Below, piece after piece: positions 10,045-22,377 of a DNA stretch of 64,000 nucleotides. The position numbers and the translations under genes are program-made. Every line of letters begins with the position of its first letter. Positions within the stretch are counted from its first letter, which is position 1. The notes below the pieces were generated by a model. It worked only from the letters and a program-made list of their open reading frames with translations, had not been told where the DNA came from and did no database searches. Origin of the DNA: Coxiella endosymbiont of Amblyomma americanum (GTDB lineage Bacteria > Pseudomonadota > Gammaproteobacteria > Coxiellales > Coxiellaceae); NCBI RefSeq assembly GCF_000815025.1, contig NZ_CP007541.1, positions 124,001 to 188,000 on the forward strand, in the 5' to 3' direction.

Positions 10045-10713
10045 ATGAATAAGTTTGATGAATTAATGCAGAATTTAAAACATCAATTTAATGATGTTGG
10101 TTTGCTCCAAATGGCATTAAGTCACCGAAGCGTTGGAGTAAACAATAATGAACGATTGGAATTTTTAGGGGATTCTATTTTAGGATTTGTTATTACACTC
10201 GAATTGTACAAAAGATACCCTAAGGCTCAAGAGGGAGAATTAAGCCAAATGCGCGCTTCTGTCGTTAATGGTAATGTGTTAGCACAATTATCAGTTAATT
10301 TGGGAATCGATGCCAATTTACTTGTGGGAGCGAGTGAACATAAAAGAAGAGCGCAGTTATCGATTTTATCGGACGCCTTGGAAGCTGTAGTTGGTGCTAT
10401 TTATCTTGATGCTGGACTAGAGAAATGTCGTTGCTGTTTGTTAAGTTGGTACAGTGAGCGGATAGATGATTTATCTACATTAATTCCGAAAAAAGATGCA
10501 AAATCACGTTTACAAGAATGGTCGCAAGCACGCAAGCTGTCACTTCCTATTTATGAGATATTGACGAGTGGAGAAGCGCACGCCAAAATTTTTACAGCTA
10601 CTTGTTGCATTAAAGGATTGTTTCATAGAACGGAAGGTATTGGCACTACACGTCGACAAGCAGAACAGACTGCCGCTATGCGTTTTTTAGAACTAGTAGA
10701 GAAGAATGAATAA
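10045..10713 (+). CDS. rnc: Ribonuclease III
   Basis: RNase III cleaves double-stranded RNA in rRNA precursor processing and mRNA turnover. The 222-residue product has the catalytic signature NERLEFLGDS (about 35-44, with Glu39 and Asp43), a second acidic motif SDALEAVVGAIYLDAG, and a C-terminal double-stranded RNA-binding domain from about residue 150 (KSRLQEWSQ, ending in TRRQAEQTAAMRFLE). Length is normal. Its stop overlaps the era start by 8 bases, so the two are translationally coupled as in E. coli. Confidence 0.97.
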   Translation: MNKFDELMQNLKHQFNDVGLLQMALSHRSVGVNNNERLEFLGDSILGFVITLELYKRYPKAQEGELSQMRASVVNGNVLAQLSVNLGIDANLLVGASEHKRRAQLSILSDALEAVVGAIYLDAGLEKCRCCLLSWYSERIDDLSTLIPKKDAKSRLQEWSQARKLSLPIYEILTSGEAHAKIFTATCCIKGLFHRTEGIGTTRRQAEQTAAMRFLELVEKNE

Positions 10714-11557
10714 GGAAATTACTCATTGTGGGCGTACTGTTATTATTGGTCGACCTAATGTAGGTAAATCTTCGTTATTTAATCAAATTGTAGGTTGCAA
10801 GATAAGCATTACGTCACAAAAACCTCAAACTACTCGTCATCGAATTTTAGGGATTAAAACTTTTGACAATACTCAGGTAATTTATATTGATACCCCAGGT
10901 TTTCTTTTGCAATTATCCAAGATGACTGGTTGTTATGCGAATCGAATTGCTTGTGGAGCGTTACAAGAAAATATCAATCTTGTTCTTTTTGTTATTGAAC
11001 CTTATTGGAATGAGCAAGATGCTTTAGTGTTAAAATATTTGCAAGGTATTAAAGTTCCTATTTTTTTAATCATTAATAAAACTGATCAGGTTAGAAATCT
11101 TGTGGAACTATTACCATTTATTAAAAGGATTTCTTTTTTGCATGCATTTAGTGAAATTATCCCTATTTCTGTAAAAACTGGTGATCAAATTAAAGTTTTA
11201 GAACGGAAAATCAATGAGCAAATGCCAGAATCCTGCTTTTCTTTTCCTCCAGAACAGATTACAGATCGTAATGATCAATTTATAGCGGCTGAAATAATTC
11301 GTGAAAAACTTATGCGATTACTAAATCAAGAAATTCCTTATTTATTAACAGTAACGGTTATAATGTTTCAACGAAAAGAAAATGTTCTTTATATTTCAGC
11401 TATAATTTGGGTTACACGAAGGGGGCAAAAGGGTATTGTGATAGGAAAATATGGTAAGTGGATAAAAAAAATTGGTATATCTGCACGCATTGATATGGAG
11501 AAATTATTTGGACAGAAAATATTTTTGCACATATGGGTTAAGTTTAAGAGGGGATAG
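10706..11557 (+). CDS. era: GTPase Era
   Basis: Era is an essential GTPase that binds 16S rRNA and matures the 30S subunit. The 283-residue product carries G1 GRPNVGKS (15-22), the T-rich switch QKPQTTRHRILGI, G3 DTPGF, G4 NKTD, and a C-terminal KH RNA-binding domain with the GKYGKWIKKIG loop and ending HIWVKFKRG. The KH GxxG-type loop is somewhat diverged (usual GEGG-like sequence is GKYGKW here) but keeps its glycines. It sits between rnc and recO. The frame is intact and length close to E. coli Era (about 300). Confidence 0.94.
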   Translation: MNKEITHCGRTVIIGRPNVGKSSLFNQIVGCKISITSQKPQTTRHRILGIKTFDNTQVIYIDTPGFLLQLSKMTGCYANRIACGALQENINLVLFVIEPYWNEQDALVLKYLQGIKVPIFLIINKTDQVRNLVELLPFIKRISFLHAFSEIIPISVKTGDQIKVLERKINEQMPESCFSFPPEQITDRNDQFIAAEIIREKLMRLLNQEIPYLLTVTVIMFQRKENVLYISAIIWVTRRGQKGIVIGKYGKWIKKIGISARIDMEKLFGQKIFLHIWVKFKRG

Positions 11558-11598
11558 TTATCAAATAACAATGTTTTTTAAAAGTATTATATAGAAAC

Positions 11599-12300
11599 AT
11601 GATAGCATATCATCGTGTTGTTTTAGAATCTGCTTTCATTTTGCATCGACGACCGTATGGCAATACGAGTTTAATTCTTGAATGTTTAACATTAAATTAT
11701 GGACGAGTTTCGATTTTTGCACGAAGCGCCAGAGGATTAAAATCGCGTTATAAAGGTAAATTAGAATTATTTTCCCCTTTTCTTATTTCTTGGTCAGGTC
11801 GAGCAAGTTTGAAATCTTTAGGGAAAGTAGAACTGAATGAGATGCCTGTTTCTTTAGAAGGAAAGGCTTTGTTATGTGGTTTTTATTTAAATGAATTAGT
11901 ATTACGTTTATTACCTCCTAATGATCCAGACAGCTGTTTATTCTATTATTATAAAAATTCATTAGAAACCTTATCTAAAGGTCACATAGAAATTTCTTTA
12001 CGAAGTTTTGAAAAACGACTATTAGAACGGCTTGGGTATGGTTTGCCCTTAGAATATGACATTAAAAGAACTTCGTTAAAAAAAGACAAGTTTTATCAAT
12101 ATATCCCTGAACAAGGATTTGCTTCTTGTAATAAAGAAAATGGGAAAGTAAATACATTTTCAGGAAAAAGTTTACTTGCTTTACGAGAAGAAGTGTTTTC
12201 AAATGCACATTTGATTAAAGAAATGAAACATCTCATGCGACTAGTATTAAGGAATTTGCTTGGTAGTAATCCACTTAAAACTCAGGAATTATTACGATAG
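11599..12300 (+). CDS. recO: DNA repair protein RecO
   Basis: RecO loads RecA with RecR and anneals SSB-coated single strands in the RecFOR recombination pathway. The 233-residue product begins with an OB-fold ([23 protein letters not shown], then [12 protein letters not shown]), followed by the helical domain with [20 protein letters not shown] and [12 protein letters not shown]. Length is close to the 242 residues of E. coli RecO. The position after era and before pdxJ is the classical one. Retention of recO in a reduced genome suggests homologous repair is still active, if recR and recA also remain. Confidence 0.92.
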   Translation: MIAYHRVVLESAFILHRRPYGNTSLILECLTLNYGRVSIFARSARGLKSRYKGKLELFSPFLISWSGRASLKSLGKVELNEMPVSLEGKALLCGFYLNELVLRLLPPNDPDSCLFYYYKNSLETLSKGHIEISLRSFEKRLLERLGYGLPLEYDIKRTSLKKDKFYQYIPEQGFASCNKENGKVNTFSGKSLLALREEVFSNAHLIKEMKHLMRLVLRNLLGSNPLKTQELLR

Positions 12301-12342
12301 GATGTGTAGAGTTATTAGTATTTTGAATATGAAAGGGTTTTT

Positions 12343-13074
12343 ATGGTTCGTTTAGGGGTAAATATTGATCATGTGGCTACGTTACGCCAGGCACGTAAAA
12401 CTAATTATCCCGATCCAGCGGAAGCGGCTTTGGTTGCAGTGAAATCTGGTGCTGATACCATTACCTTGCATTTGCGCGAAGATAGACGTCATATTCAAGA
12501 TAATGATGTGTGTAATTTAAAACAGAAATTGGATGCAATGATGATACCTCTAAATTTAGAGATGGCAGTGAATCAATCTATTGTTCAATTTGCTAAAAAA
12601 ATAAAACCGCGATACTGTTGTCTCGTTCCTGAACAACGAGAGGAGTTGACTACGGAAGGAGGATTAGATGTCGTTAGCCAAAAAAAGCGCATTAAAGCAA
12701 TTTGTTCTCATTTTGCAGATATAGGAATTACAATGTCTTTGTTTATCGATGCAGTTGTAGAACAAATCGATGCTGCAAAAGATTGTGGAGTAACTACCAT
12801 CGAAATTCATACAGGCCATTATGCTGACGCAAAAAACGACTATACTCGAAAAAAAGAATTAAAACGAATTACTTTTATGGCAAATTATGCTTATAATTTA
12901 GGCCTTTCGGTGAATGCTGGCCATGGATTAACAATTCATAATATCCAGCCCATTGCAGCTATTCCAATAATTAATGAATTGAATATTGGTCATAGTATTA
13001 TTTCTCGTGCTATTTTTGTTGGTTTAAGTTTGGCTGTTAAGGAAATTAAAATGTTGATTCTTAAGGCAAGATAA
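12343..13074 (+). CDS. pdxJ: Pyridoxine 5'-phosphate synthase
   Basis: PdxJ condenses 1-deoxyxylulose 5-phosphate with 3-amino-2-oxopropyl phosphate to make pyridoxine 5'-phosphate (vitamin B6). The 243-residue TIM-barrel protein shows LGVNIDHVATLRQAR at the N-terminus (residues 4-18), DTITLHLREDRRHI, LNLEMA, VPEQREELTTEGGLDV, the catalytic-loop EIHTGHYA and NAGHGL. Residues equivalent to the active-site His and Glu are present. It closes the lepA-to-pdxJ run. Keeping de novo B6 synthesis fits an obligate symbiont of a blood feeder, because blood is poor in B vitamins; that link is inference. Confidence 0.96.
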   Translation: MVRLGVNIDHVATLRQARKTNYPDPAEAALVAVKSGADTITLHLREDRRHIQDNDVCNLKQKLDAMMIPLNLEMAVNQSIVQFAKKIKPRYCCLVPEQREELTTEGGLDVVSQKKRIKAICSHFADIGITMSLFIDAVVEQIDAAKDCGVTTIEIHTGHYADAKNDYTRKKELKRITFMANYAYNLGLSVNAGHGLTIHNIQPIAAIPIINELNIGHSIISRAIFVGLSLAVKEIKMLILKAR

Positions 13075-13159
13075 CAAATTGTTGGTTTTGGTTTTCTACT
13101 AATAACGATAATTTGGTATTTACTAGAGACCAGTACATTAGCTTAATTTCTAAAGAGAT

Positions 13160-13903
13160 TTAAAAGGAGAGCTCAAATTCTCCATTGTTAAAGTAGAAGA
13201 GGACACTTTCCTTGTTGTTGTGCCATGCTCCTAAGGCTACACGTTTGACAGGCTTGTTCTTTATTAAGAAGTTATGAATAGCTGGTCGGTGAGTGTGGCC
13301 ATGAATTAATAATTCTACTTCCGTTTTACGCATGATATATAAGACTTCCTCTGGATTGACATCGGTAATTTCATTAGATAAATAGCGATTGCGGTTCTGA
13401 CTTTTTTGACGTAATTTTTTTGCTAACTTGCGACGTAGAATTAAGGGAAGTGATAGTATTAGCGCTTTTATCCATCGTTTGGTAATTTTTCGTCGATAGG
13501 ATTGATGTTTATGATCTAATGTGCAAAAGCTATCACCATGCACTAATAAAATGGATTTATTGTATAAAGAGATGATTGTGGGATCTTCTATTAAAATTAC
13601 TCCTGTGTTTCTTGCAAATTGTTTTCCTATTAAAAAATCGCGATTTCCTGGCATGAAATAAATAGGAGTTCCATTGCTAATGAGGAAACGTAGTGTCAAA
13701 ATAATTCGTTGATTAAAATCGGTATGATTATCATCGCCTATCCAAGATTCAAAAAGATCACCGAGAATGTAAAGCGCATCAGCTTTTAACGCTCTTTCTT
13801 TTATAAATTGAAGAAAGAGCGTTGTAGTATTATAGGCACTTTCTTCTAAATGCAAATCGGAAATGAATAAAGTATGTGGCTTCACAGAACTGTTTATCTC
13901 CAT
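13160..13903 (-). CDS. lpxH: UDP-2,3-diacylglucosamine pyrophosphatase
   Basis: LpxH hydrolyses UDP-2,3-diacylglucosamine to lipid X and UMP in lipid A synthesis at the inner face of the cytoplasmic membrane. The 247-residue product has the full metallophosphoesterase set: SDLHLEE (Asp16, His18), [28 protein letters not shown] and [14 protein letters not shown] near the C-terminus also matches. It is convergent with pdxJ and divergent from gltX. Its presence implies that lipid A, hence an outer membrane with LPS or a lipid A core, is still made. Confidence 0.96.
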   Translation of the reverse strand: MEINSSVKPHTLFISDLHLEESAYNTTTLFLQFIKERALKADALYILGDLFESWIGDDNHTDFNQRIILTLRFLISNGTPIYFMPGNRDFLIGKQFARNTGVILIEDPTIISLYNKSILLVHGDSFCTLDHKHQSYRRKITKRWIKALILSLPLILRRKLAKKLRQKSQNRNRYLSNEITDVNPEEVLYIMRKTEVELLIHGHTHRPAIHNFLIKNKPVKRVALGAWHNNKESVLFYFNNGEFELSF

Positions 13904-14060
13904 TAATAATAATGTTTTACTCGTTGTAATAAAAACTATTTTACGGTAAGAATACTATGAAAAAATAGATAGTGAATTTTTTAGTTGCTAATTTTTATGT
14001 AATTAGCAAATTGATTAAAATTATAATAGTGCATTTTAAGGAAAAGGAAATAGAAATCTG

Positions 14061-15467
14061 ATGGTTAAAAGTCGTTTTTGTCCTAGTCCCACTGGGCTTA
14101 TACATTTTGGGAGCGCCAGAACAGCCCTTTTTAACTTTTTGCTTGCAAAAAATAAAAAGGGGATATTCTTGCTTAGAATTGAAGACAGTGATATGACGCG
14201 TTCAAAGAAAATATTTGAACGAAATCTTCAAGATGATCTGTTGTGGATGGGATTAGAGTGGAAAGAAGGCCCTAATAAAGATGGTGGCAGCAGTCCATAC
14301 TATCAATCTGAGCGACAAGGTATTTACAATGACTATTGTCAACGTCTAAAAGAGACGGGATTTGTATACCCTTGTTTTTGCAGTGAAGAGCAATTAACAC
14401 TCTCTCGAAAAAAGCAAAAATCGTCCGGAAAACCACAACGTTACATTGGAACTTGTCGTACTTTATCTGAAAAAGAAATAGAAAAAAAATTATCTGCAAA
14501 ACTACGCCCTGCTATACGATTTCGTGTACCTGATAATGAAATGATCGTTTTTACAGATTTCGTAAGAGGTGAACAGAAATATAAAACTAACGATATTGGA
14601 GATTTTGTTATTCGTAGGGCTAGTAGTGTTGCATCTTTTATTTTTTGTAATGCGATTGACGATGCTTTAATGAAAGTTACTCATGTGTTGCGTGGTGAAG
14701 ATCATTTAACAAATACTCCGAAACAACTTTTAATTTTGCGAGCATTGAAATTACCAGTTCCATTTTATGGACATACTTCTCTAATTATAGAATCTGATGG
14801 TAATCCTCTTTCTAAACGTTACGGAAGTCGTAGTATTAAAGAACTACGAAGAATAGGTTATTTACCTGAAGCAATAGTGAATTGTTTAGCCCGTTTAGGA
14901 CATTATTATGAAAGTAATAAACTTTTGTCATTAATTGAATTAGCTAAAGAATTTAATATTGCGTTTCTTAGTAAATCACCATCTAAATTCAATATACAGC
15001 AATTGAATTATTGGCAAAAAAAAGCTGTAGCCCAGTTGCCACAAGACCATTTTTGGAAATGGGTAAAAGAGGATGTAGCATTAAAGTCAAAAATTCCAAG
15101 TGATAAGCTCAATATATTTTTGGAAACAGTAAAACCTAATATAATATTTCCTCGAGATGTTAGTTATTGGATAGATGTTTGTTTTAATGACAGCCTATCT
15201 CTAATATCTGCTCTGAGAGCCTTACAAGAAGAAACAAGGAAAAATTATTTCAAAACAGCTTTAAAAGGGTTTAGGAAATTTAATAGAGATTTAGAATCCA
15301 TTATTGACTACATAAAAAACCATCTGTCTTTAGATGAAAAGGGAGGAATTTGCAGTCCTTTGCGTTTAGCTTTAACAGGAGTAGCACATGGTCCCGAATT
15401 GTCTAAACTAATTGCATTGATGGACGATCGAATTATATGGAAACGATTACAAGAAGCTTGTCGATGA
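14061..15467 (+). CDS. gltX: Glutamate--tRNA ligase
   Basis: Class I synthetase charging tRNAGlu, and possibly tRNAGln when GatCAB is present. The 468-residue product has the HIGH-type segment [22 protein letters not shown] (HFGS at 15-18), [14 protein letters not shown] in the Rossmann core, and a KMSKS-type motif PLSKRYGS around residue 250, with a C-terminal anticodon-binding domain. The signature loops are those of GluRS rather than GlnRS. C. burnetii is known to have more than one gltX, so a second copy may exist outside the window. It overlaps cysS by 4 bases (ATGA). Confidence 0.93.
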   Translation: MVKSRFCPSPTGLIHFGSARTALFNFLLAKNKKGIFLLRIEDSDMTRSKKIFERNLQDDLLWMGLEWKEGPNKDGGSSPYYQSERQGIYNDYCQRLKETGFVYPCFCSEEQLTLSRKKQKSSGKPQRYIGTCRTLSEKEIEKKLSAKLRPAIRFRVPDNEMIVFTDFVRGEQKYKTNDIGDFVIRRASSVASFIFCNAIDDALMKVTHVLRGEDHLTNTPKQLLILRALKLPVPFYGHTSLIIESDGNPLSKRYGSRSIKELRRIGYLPEAIVNCLARLGHYYESNKLLSLIELAKEFNIAFLSKSPSKFNIQQLNYWQKKAVAQLPQDHFWKWVKEDVALKSKIPSDKLNIFLETVKPNIIFPRDVSYWIDVCFNDSLSLISALRALQEETRKNYFKTALKGFRKFNRDLESIIDYIKNHLSLDEKGGICSPLRLALTGVAHGPELSKLIALMDDRIIWKRLQEACR

Positions 15468-16867
15468 AAATTTTTAATAGTCTTACACAAAAAAAAGAAG
15501 TGTTTAAACCTATTGAAGCGGGAAAAGTTAAACTTTATGTGTGTGGAGTTACGGTTTACGATTACAGCCATATTGGCCATGCTCGTTCGTTAATTATTTT
15601 TGATATGGTTGTGCGCTATTTACGTATGCGTGGTTATGAAGTTACTTTCGTTCGCAACATTACAGATATTGATGATAAAATAATCAAAAGCGCTCAAGAG
15701 AATAAAGAAAATCCAGTAGATTTAGCAAATCGGTTTATTCAAATTTTACATGAAGATCAAAAAGTGTTGAAAATTTTACCACCGGATGTTGAGCCGCGAG
15801 TAACAGAATATATTTCGGAAATAATTATTTTTATAGAAAAGCTGCTTAAGAGCCAATATGCTTATATTGGAGAGAATAGAGATGTTTACTTTAACGTTCG
15901 TAGCTTTGATAGATATGGTAAATTATCGCATCGCAATTTTGACGAGTTTTACTTTAAAACTCGATTAGCAATTAATGAGAATAAAAATAATGCATTAGAT
16001 TTTGTTTTATGGAAAAAAGCTAAGCCAGGAGAACCGCGATGGAAATCACCATGGGGTGAGGGACGTCCAGGTTGGCATATCGAATGTTCTGTAATGTCAA
16101 GCAATCTTTTAGGACAACCCTTTGATATTCATGGAGGAGGAATAGATCTTAAATTTCCTCATCATGAAAATGAAATTGCACAATCAGAAGTAATAGAAGA
16201 AAAGAAGTTAGCAAATCTGTGGATGCATTCAGGACTCTTGAAAATTAATAAAGCAAAGATGTCAAAATCCACAGGGAATACTATTTCGATTCGAAATGCT
16301 TTAAAAAAGAACCATATTGAAACTTTGCGGTACTTTTTATTATCAAGTCATTATCGAAGTCCTGTAAATTATTCCGAGGAAAATCTGAGCAACAGTCGTG
16401 TAGCTTTAGAACGATTTTACTCAGCAATGCACGATTTACCCATTACAGTAGAAGAATCTGAAAAAGATATTTCACGATATACAAATCAGTTTTATCAAGC
16501 TATGGATAATGATTTTAATACTCCTATAGCTTTCTCAGTTTTATTTGATATGGTGCGCACAATAAATCGGTTACGCACTTCCAATCAAATAAAAAAAGCA
16601 GTAAAAGTAATGCTCGAATTAAAACGTTTGAGTAATGTTTTTGGTTTGCTAAATCACCCTGCTAAACAGTTTTTGCATGGTACCGATAAAATCGCGTCAG
16701 CGGATATCGCAAAGATTAATGCCCTTATTACCATCCGTAATAAAGTACGAGATAAAAAGGATTGGAAGTCTGCTGATAAGATAAGAGATCAATTAACCGC
16801 TCTTGGTGTTTCGATTAAGGATTTACCGGGGGGCAGCACTTCGTGGAAAAGATACTATAATAAATAA
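15464..16867 (+). CDS. cysS: Cysteine--tRNA ligase
   Basis: Class I synthetase for tRNACys. I choose the ATG at 15464, which shares ATGA with the gltX stop and gives the standard N-terminus [12 protein letters not shown]; an in-frame ATG at 15437 would add nine residues unlike the family. The 467-residue product shows the zinc ligand Cys27 in [17 protein letters not shown] (HIGH at 36-39), further zinc residues in GWHIECSVM and [12 protein letters not shown], and KMSKSTGN. Length is close to E. coli CysS (461). Convergent with gatB across a 96-base gap. Confidence 0.96.
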   Translation: MKIFNSLTQKKEVFKPIEAGKVKLYVCGVTVYDYSHIGHARSLIIFDMVVRYLRMRGYEVTFVRNITDIDDKIIKSAQENKENPVDLANRFIQILHEDQKVLKILPPDVEPRVTEYISEIIIFIEKLLKSQYAYIGENRDVYFNVRSFDRYGKLSHRNFDEFYFKTRLAINENKNNALDFVLWKKAKPGEPRWKSPWGEGRPGWHIECSVMSSNLLGQPFDIHGGGIDLKFPHHENEIAQSEVIEEKKLANLWMHSGLLKINKAKMSKSTGNTISIRNALKKNHIETLRYFLLSSHYRSPVNYSEENLSNSRVALERFYSAMHDLPITVEESEKDISRYTNQFYQAMDNDFNTPIAFSVLFDMVRTINRLRTSNQIKKAVKVMLELKRLSNVFGLLNHPAKQFLHGTDKIASADIAKINALITIRNKVRDKKDWKSADKIRDQLTALGVSIKDLPGGSTSWKRYYNK

Positions 16868-16963
16868 AATGAAAATAAATCTTGTATCGGTTGTAATTTT
16901 TGTGATTTCTAGTACAAACTTCTTGAGCAAATGTAACTAATTTTTAATAAGCAACTGGACAAG

Positions 16964-18418
16964 TTATAATTTTTCTTTTAGCAGCTCTCTTACTTGCTGA
17001 GGATTGACTTTTCCCATCGTTATTTTCATGATTTGTCCAACGAAAAAAGTAAATAATGTAATTTTGCCAGAGCGATATTCTGCTACTTGTTGAGGGTTTT
17101 TTACTATAACTTCGTTGACAATTTTTTCCAAATTTTTAATATCTGTTACTTTTTTTAGATTCTGATGTTTTATAATAGCGTCAACATCATCTGTCGTGTT
17201 CCACATGATATTGAAAATTTGTCTCGCCATACTAGTGGATAATGTGTTATCGGAGATTCTTCGTAAGAGTCCTAATAATCGTTTAGCGTTAATTGGACTC
17301 TCATAAAAGTTAAGATTATTTTTTTTTAGAGCGGCTGTGAGATTACCGGTAATCCAATTAGCGATTAATTTTGGAGAAATTGTATTGTCTATTTTTAATA
17401 TATCCTCAAAGTAATTAGCAATATCTATATTTTTGGTAAGCAATTTAACGCTATCGTTATCTAATTTGTAGTTTTCTTGAAACCGACAACGTTTTTTTTC
17501 AGGTAATTCGGGAAGTGCATTTCTAATTGACTCGATAAATTCTGATGTGATATTCAGAGGTAGTAAATCCGGATCTGGAAAGTATCGATAGTCATGTGCT
17601 TCCTCTTTAGTTCGCATAGGTCGTGTTTCGTTAAGCACTTCATCGTAAAATCTAGTTTCTTGTGTGATTTTTTTACCAGATTGTATAAGTTTTTTTTGAC
17701 GAGAAATTTCAAAAAGAATTGCACGCTTAATAAATCTAAATGAGTTCATATTTTTAATTTCTGTTCGTGCTCTAAATGTTTTTCTTCCTTTTAAAGAAGG
17801 GCTTAAGGAAATATTAACGTCACAACGAAAGGCTCCCTCTTGCATGTTGGCGTCACTGATTTTGATATAACGGATTAATGTGTGTAAAGTTTTTAAATAG
17901 ATTAATGCTTCTTTAGCAGAGTGAATATCTGGTTCTGAAACGATTTCCAATAGAGGGATTCCCGAACGATTAAAATCAATGCCGGAATAACCATGTTGTA
18001 TTCCGTCATGAATAGATTTGCCTGAATCTTCTTCTAAATGTGCACGAGTAATTCTAACGCGTTTAAAAATACCTTTTTCGATTTCAATATCTAAATACCC
18101 AGACTTGACAATAGGTAAATCGTATTGACTTATTTGGTATCCTTTTGGTAAGTCGGGATAAAAATAATTTTTCCTGGAAAAAATAGCATGTCTCATAATT
18201 TTGCCTTGGATAGATAATCCAAAACGAATTGCTAATTTTACTACCTCTTTATTTAAAACAGGTAAAATTCCAGGAAATCCAAGATCTACTAAGCAAGCTT
18301 GAGTATTAGGTGTAGCACCGTAACTTGCGGAAGCACTAGAAAAAATTTTTGACTGTGTGCACAATTGTACGTGTACTTCCAAACCAATAACAGGTTGCCA
18401 TTCTATATTATTCTTCAT
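16964..18418 (-). CDS. gatB: Asp/Glu-tRNA amidotransferase subunit B
   Basis: GatB binds misacylated Glu-tRNAGln or Asp-tRNAAsn and carries the kinase and transamidase site of GatCAB. The 484-residue product has IGLEVHVQL near the N-terminus, [16 protein letters not shown], the [14 protein letters not shown] region, a [16 protein letters not shown] motif, and [18 protein letters not shown], followed by the helical tail/YqeY-like domain. The start overlaps the gatA stop by 4 bases. Presence of gatCAB means that at least one of glutaminyl- or asparaginyl-tRNA is made by transamidation. Confidence 0.97.
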   Translation of the reverse strand: MKNNIEWQPVIGLEVHVQLCTQSKIFSSASASYGATPNTQACLVDLGFPGILPVLNKEVVKLAIRFGLSIQGKIMRHAIFSRKNYFYPDLPKGYQISQYDLPIVKSGYLDIEIEKGIFKRVRITRAHLEEDSGKSIHDGIQHGYSGIDFNRSGIPLLEIVSEPDIHSAKEALIYLKTLHTLIRYIKISDANMQEGAFRCDVNISLSPSLKGRKTFRARTEIKNMNSFRFIKRAILFEISRQKKLIQSGKKITQETRFYDEVLNETRPMRTKEEAHDYRYFPDPDLLPLNITSEFIESIRNALPELPEKKRCRFQENYKLDNDSVKLLTKNIDIANYFEDILKIDNTISPKLIANWITGNLTAALKKNNLNFYESPINAKRLLGLLRRISDNTLSTSMARQIFNIMWNTTDDVDAIIKHQNLKKVTDIKNLEKIVNEVIVKNPQQVAEYRSGKITLFTFFVGQIMKITMGKVNPQQVRELLKEKL

Positions 18419-19869
18419 ATAAACTCGTTTGGTAATTTTTTATGCCAATCAGTCCTTTGTTGGTACTGGTATACCATCCTTAATAGAAGTGATTCCTCAA
18501 AATAGTTGCCAATCAATTGAACACCGATAGGTAGTTGATTAGTAAATCCTGATGGAAATACAACGGCGGGCAATCCTGCGAGATTAACAGCGATAGTGTA
18601 AATATCTGATAAATACATCGCGATGGGCTCTTTTGTTTTTTCACCTAATTTAAAAGCTGTAGTAGGTGTTGCAGGAGTCAAAATAGCATGTACTTTTTTA
18701 AAAGCCTTTATAAAATCGTTTTTAATTAAACGACGCACTTTTTGTGCTTTTAGATAATAGGCACTGTAATGCCTTTCTGAAAGTACATAAGTACCTATTA
18801 TAATTCTACATTTGACTTCAGAACCAAGACCTTCAGTACGTGAACGTTTGTAAAGATCTTCTAAATCGATAGGATTAGCACAACGATATCCATAGCGAAT
18901 ACCATCGTAACGTGATAAATTAGAAGAGCATTCGGCAGAAGCAAGTATGTGATAAACCGGTATAGCGTAATTTGTGTGTGGTAAATTGATATCGAGTAAA
19001 ATAGCACCCATTTTTTCAAATTCTTCTTTCACGGCCTCAATAGATTGCATGATATCCATCTCTAAATCGCCACTGAAATATTCTCTTGGTAGTCCGATTT
19101 TCAAATCTTTTAAAGGTTGTCTTAAGGTAGATAAATAATTAGGAGTCTCCCTTTTTATACTGGTGGAGTCTTTATTGTCATAAGATGCTATAACATTAAG
19201 AAGTAATGCAGCATCTTCAGCCGTTTGAGTTAACAATCCACCTTGGTCTAAGCTTGAAGCGAAAGCGATCATACCATAACGAGAAACGCGTCCATAAGTA
19301 GGTTTCAGACCAGTAACTCCACAGAAAGCAGCTGGTTGACGAATAGACCCTCCAGTATCGCTTCCTGTTGCTACTGGAATTATCCGAGCTGCCACAGCAG
19401 CCGCAGATCCTCCTGAAGATCCTCCAGGAGTATGATTAATATTCCACGGATTTTTAGTAGGTCCGTAATAACTATTTTCATTGGAAGAACCCATCGCAAA
19501 TTCATCCATATTGGTCTTTCCAATTAACACTGTTCCAGATGCTTTTAAACGCTCTACAACAGTAGCATCATAGGGGGCAATGAAATTATCGAGCATTTTA
19601 GATGCGCAACTAGTTTTTATGCCTTCAGTACAAAAAATATCTTTGTGAGCAATTGGAATACCAGTAAGGGATGTTGCTTTGTTTTTAGCCAATATTTTAT
19701 CGGCTATTTTTGCTTGTTTTACAGCTTGCTCTTCATTAACAGTAATAAAACAATTTAGTATTGGATCAAGGTTTTTAATTCTGTTAAGGAAATGTTCTGT
19801 GAGTTCCATACTCGATACTTTTCTCTTATGTAAATCTTGGCTTAATGTAATTATGGTTTTTGAATGCAT
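18415..19869 (-). CDS. gatA: Asp/Glu-tRNA amidotransferase subunit A
   Basis: GatA is the amidase that releases ammonia from glutamine for the tRNA-dependent amidation. The 484-residue product shows the complete amidase-signature Ser-cisSer-Lys triad: Lys76 in IPIAHKDIF, Ser151 in [11 protein letters not shown] and the nucleophile Ser175 in [27 protein letters not shown] and the C-terminal [13 protein letters not shown] are also typical. Order gatC-gatA-gatB on the minus strand, with a 16-base gap after gatC and a 4-base overlap with gatB, makes one operon. Confidence 0.97.
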   Translation of the reverse strand: MHSKTIITLSQDLHKRKVSSMELTEHFLNRIKNLDPILNCFITVNEEQAVKQAKIADKILAKNKATSLTGIPIAHKDIFCTEGIKTSCASKMLDNFIAPYDATVVERLKASGTVLIGKTNMDEFAMGSSNENSYYGPTKNPWNINHTPGGSSGGSAAAVAARIIPVATGSDTGGSIRQPAAFCGVTGLKPTYGRVSRYGMIAFASSLDQGGLLTQTAEDAALLLNVIASYDNKDSTSIKRETPNYLSTLRQPLKDLKIGLPREYFSGDLEMDIMQSIEAVKEEFEKMGAILLDINLPHTNYAIPVYHILASAECSSNLSRYDGIRYGYRCANPIDLEDLYKRSRTEGLGSEVKCRIIIGTYVLSERHYSAYYLKAQKVRRLIKNDFIKAFKKVHAILTPATPTTAFKLGEKTKEPIAMYLSDIYTIAVNLAGLPAVVFPSGFTNQLPIGVQLIGNYFEESLLLRMVYQYQQRTDWHKKLPNEFI

Positions 19870-19885
19870 ATTTTATCCAAAATTT

Positions 19886-20185
19886 TTATTTTTCTCTGTC
19901 GATGGTCCTAGGAACTATGTAAAGTCCATTTGCTATTTCAGGAGCATTTTTTTGGAATAACTCACGTTGATTTGTTTCAGTGATAATATCTTTTCTTAAC
20001 GATTGTGTTTTATCAAAGAAATGTGTAAGGGGTTGAATATATGTAGTATCGATTTGATCTATTTTTTTTATAAGCTGTAGAATCTCATTTACAGTCCTTT
20101 TAATTGACTGATGTTCTTTTTTAGAAACGATAAGTTTTGCCAGATTTGCAGTCTTTTTAATATCAATTTTTTCTACATTAGACAT
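19886..20185 (-). CDS. gatC: Asp/Glu-tRNA amidotransferase subunit C
   Basis: GatC is the small stabilising subunit that wraps around GatA and GatB. I start at the ATG at 20185, giving MSNVEKIDIKKTANLAKLIVS and 99 residues, the usual size; a longer frame from 20245 would add twenty residues that do not match the family. The helix KKTANLAKL, INEILQL-like segment NEILQLIKKIDQID and the C-terminal LRKD...NAPEIANGLYIVPRTID are characteristic. It is the first gene of the gatCAB operon and is divergent from mreB across about 200 bases that presumably hold both promoters. Confidence 0.94.
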   Translation of the reverse strand: MSNVEKIDIKKTANLAKLIVSKKEHQSIKRTVNEILQLIKKIDQIDTTYIQPLTHFFDKTQSLRKDIITETNQRELFQKNAPEIANGLYIVPRTIDREK

Positions 20186-20291
20186 TTTATCTACATCTCT
20201 ACTAATGAATATTTGGAGAGATAGGATTATACAGGAGATTAGCAATAGAAGACAATTTTCAGCAGCTAAAGTAGATTGAAAGATAGATTAA

Positions 20292-21428
<1,137 letters not shown>

Positions 21429-21501
21429 TATCTTGAAACAGAAGTGTAGGACAAAATAAGAAGAGGATATTATTATTAAATCAATTTTTAAACGTTCTTC
21501 A

Positions 21502-22311
21502 GTGTCTGCATTGCGAGCTATTTCTTACGTAGGACTGTCGGTTATATTAATTGTTTTTGATTACAAAACTGAATTTTTTCATAAAATTAGAAATGATTTG
21601 TCATTAATTATACTACCCATTCAATATGTAGTAGATACACCAATTAAGATAATTAATTGGATTTCTACAAATACTGCCACTCAACGACAATTGATAACAG
21701 AAAACATGTATCTGCGTGCTCATGCGCAATTATTAGAATTAAAATTACAAAAATTTTTATTTATTCAAAGAGAAAACGTTCAATTACGAAAGTTATTGAA
21801 GTTTACTTCTCAAATGCACAATACTTCTCGAGTTCTTGTTGCACAGTTGCTATCTATAAATTTAGATCCCAATCTTCAGAAAGTTGTAATTGATAAAGGA
21901 TTGCGATCGCATATTTATATAGGACAGCCTGTTTTAGATGTCAATGGAATTGTTGGGCAAGTAGTCGATGCAAATCTATTAACTAGTGAAATTATGTTGA
22001 TTTCAGATCCAAAAAGTGCCATTCCTGTACAAAACAACCGAAACGGTATTCGTGCTGTTGCAATTGGTATGGGAAGTTCTAGTAAATTAATGGTGATTAA
22101 TATTTTTCCTTATACCAACGATATAAAAAAAGGTGATCTTTTTATCTCTTCTGGGTTAGGGTCACGCTATCCAGTGGGATATCCAGTTGGGACAGTAACC
22201 GATGTAATGACGTATAATTCTTCCAAGCGATTTACTAAAATTATTCTACGGCCATCAGCACGTTTAGATCAATTACAACAAGTACTAATGATCTGGCCTT
22301 CCGATATATAA
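21502..22311 (+). CDS. mreC: Rod-shape-determining protein MreC (start uncertain)
   Basis: MreC is a bitopic inner-membrane protein that couples MreB to MreD and the PBP2/RodA synthase. The product has an N-terminal membrane segment, a coiled coil (about residues 60-90 with repeated LxxLxL spacing), and a periplasmic beta-barrel pair with VVIDKGLRSHIYIGQPVLD, GIVGQVVDANLLTSEIMLISD and SGLGSRYPVGYPVG. The first conventional start is a GTG at 21502 without a good ribosome site. The frame stays open upstream to 21460, with AGAGGA at 21461-21466 and ATT codons at 21472 and 21475 giving IKSIFKRSS, which resembles normal MreC N-termini (KPIFSRG in E. coli). The true start may be ATT. Confidence 0.92.
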   Translation: MSALRAISYVGLSVILIVFDYKTEFFHKIRNDLSLIILPIQYVVDTPIKIINWISTNTATQRQLITENMYLRAHAQLLELKLQKFLFIQRENVQLRKLLKFTSQMHNTSRVLVAQLLSINLDPNLQKVVIDKGLRSHIYIGQPVLDVNGIVGQVVDANLLTSEIMLISDPKSAIPVQNNRNGIRAVAIGMGSSSKLMVINIFPYTNDIKKGDLFISSGLGSRYPVGYPVGTVTDVMTYNSSKRFTKIILRPSARLDQLQQVLMIWPSDI

Positions 22312-22377
22312 AATAATATTTGTAAAAAATGCATAATACAAAAACAAATTAATATCTTTATTTTTAATAAATAAAAC

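Noticed and set aside
19679-19960. 93-codon frame opposite gatA and gatC
   Set aside because: Shadow of two well-supported genes on the other strand.
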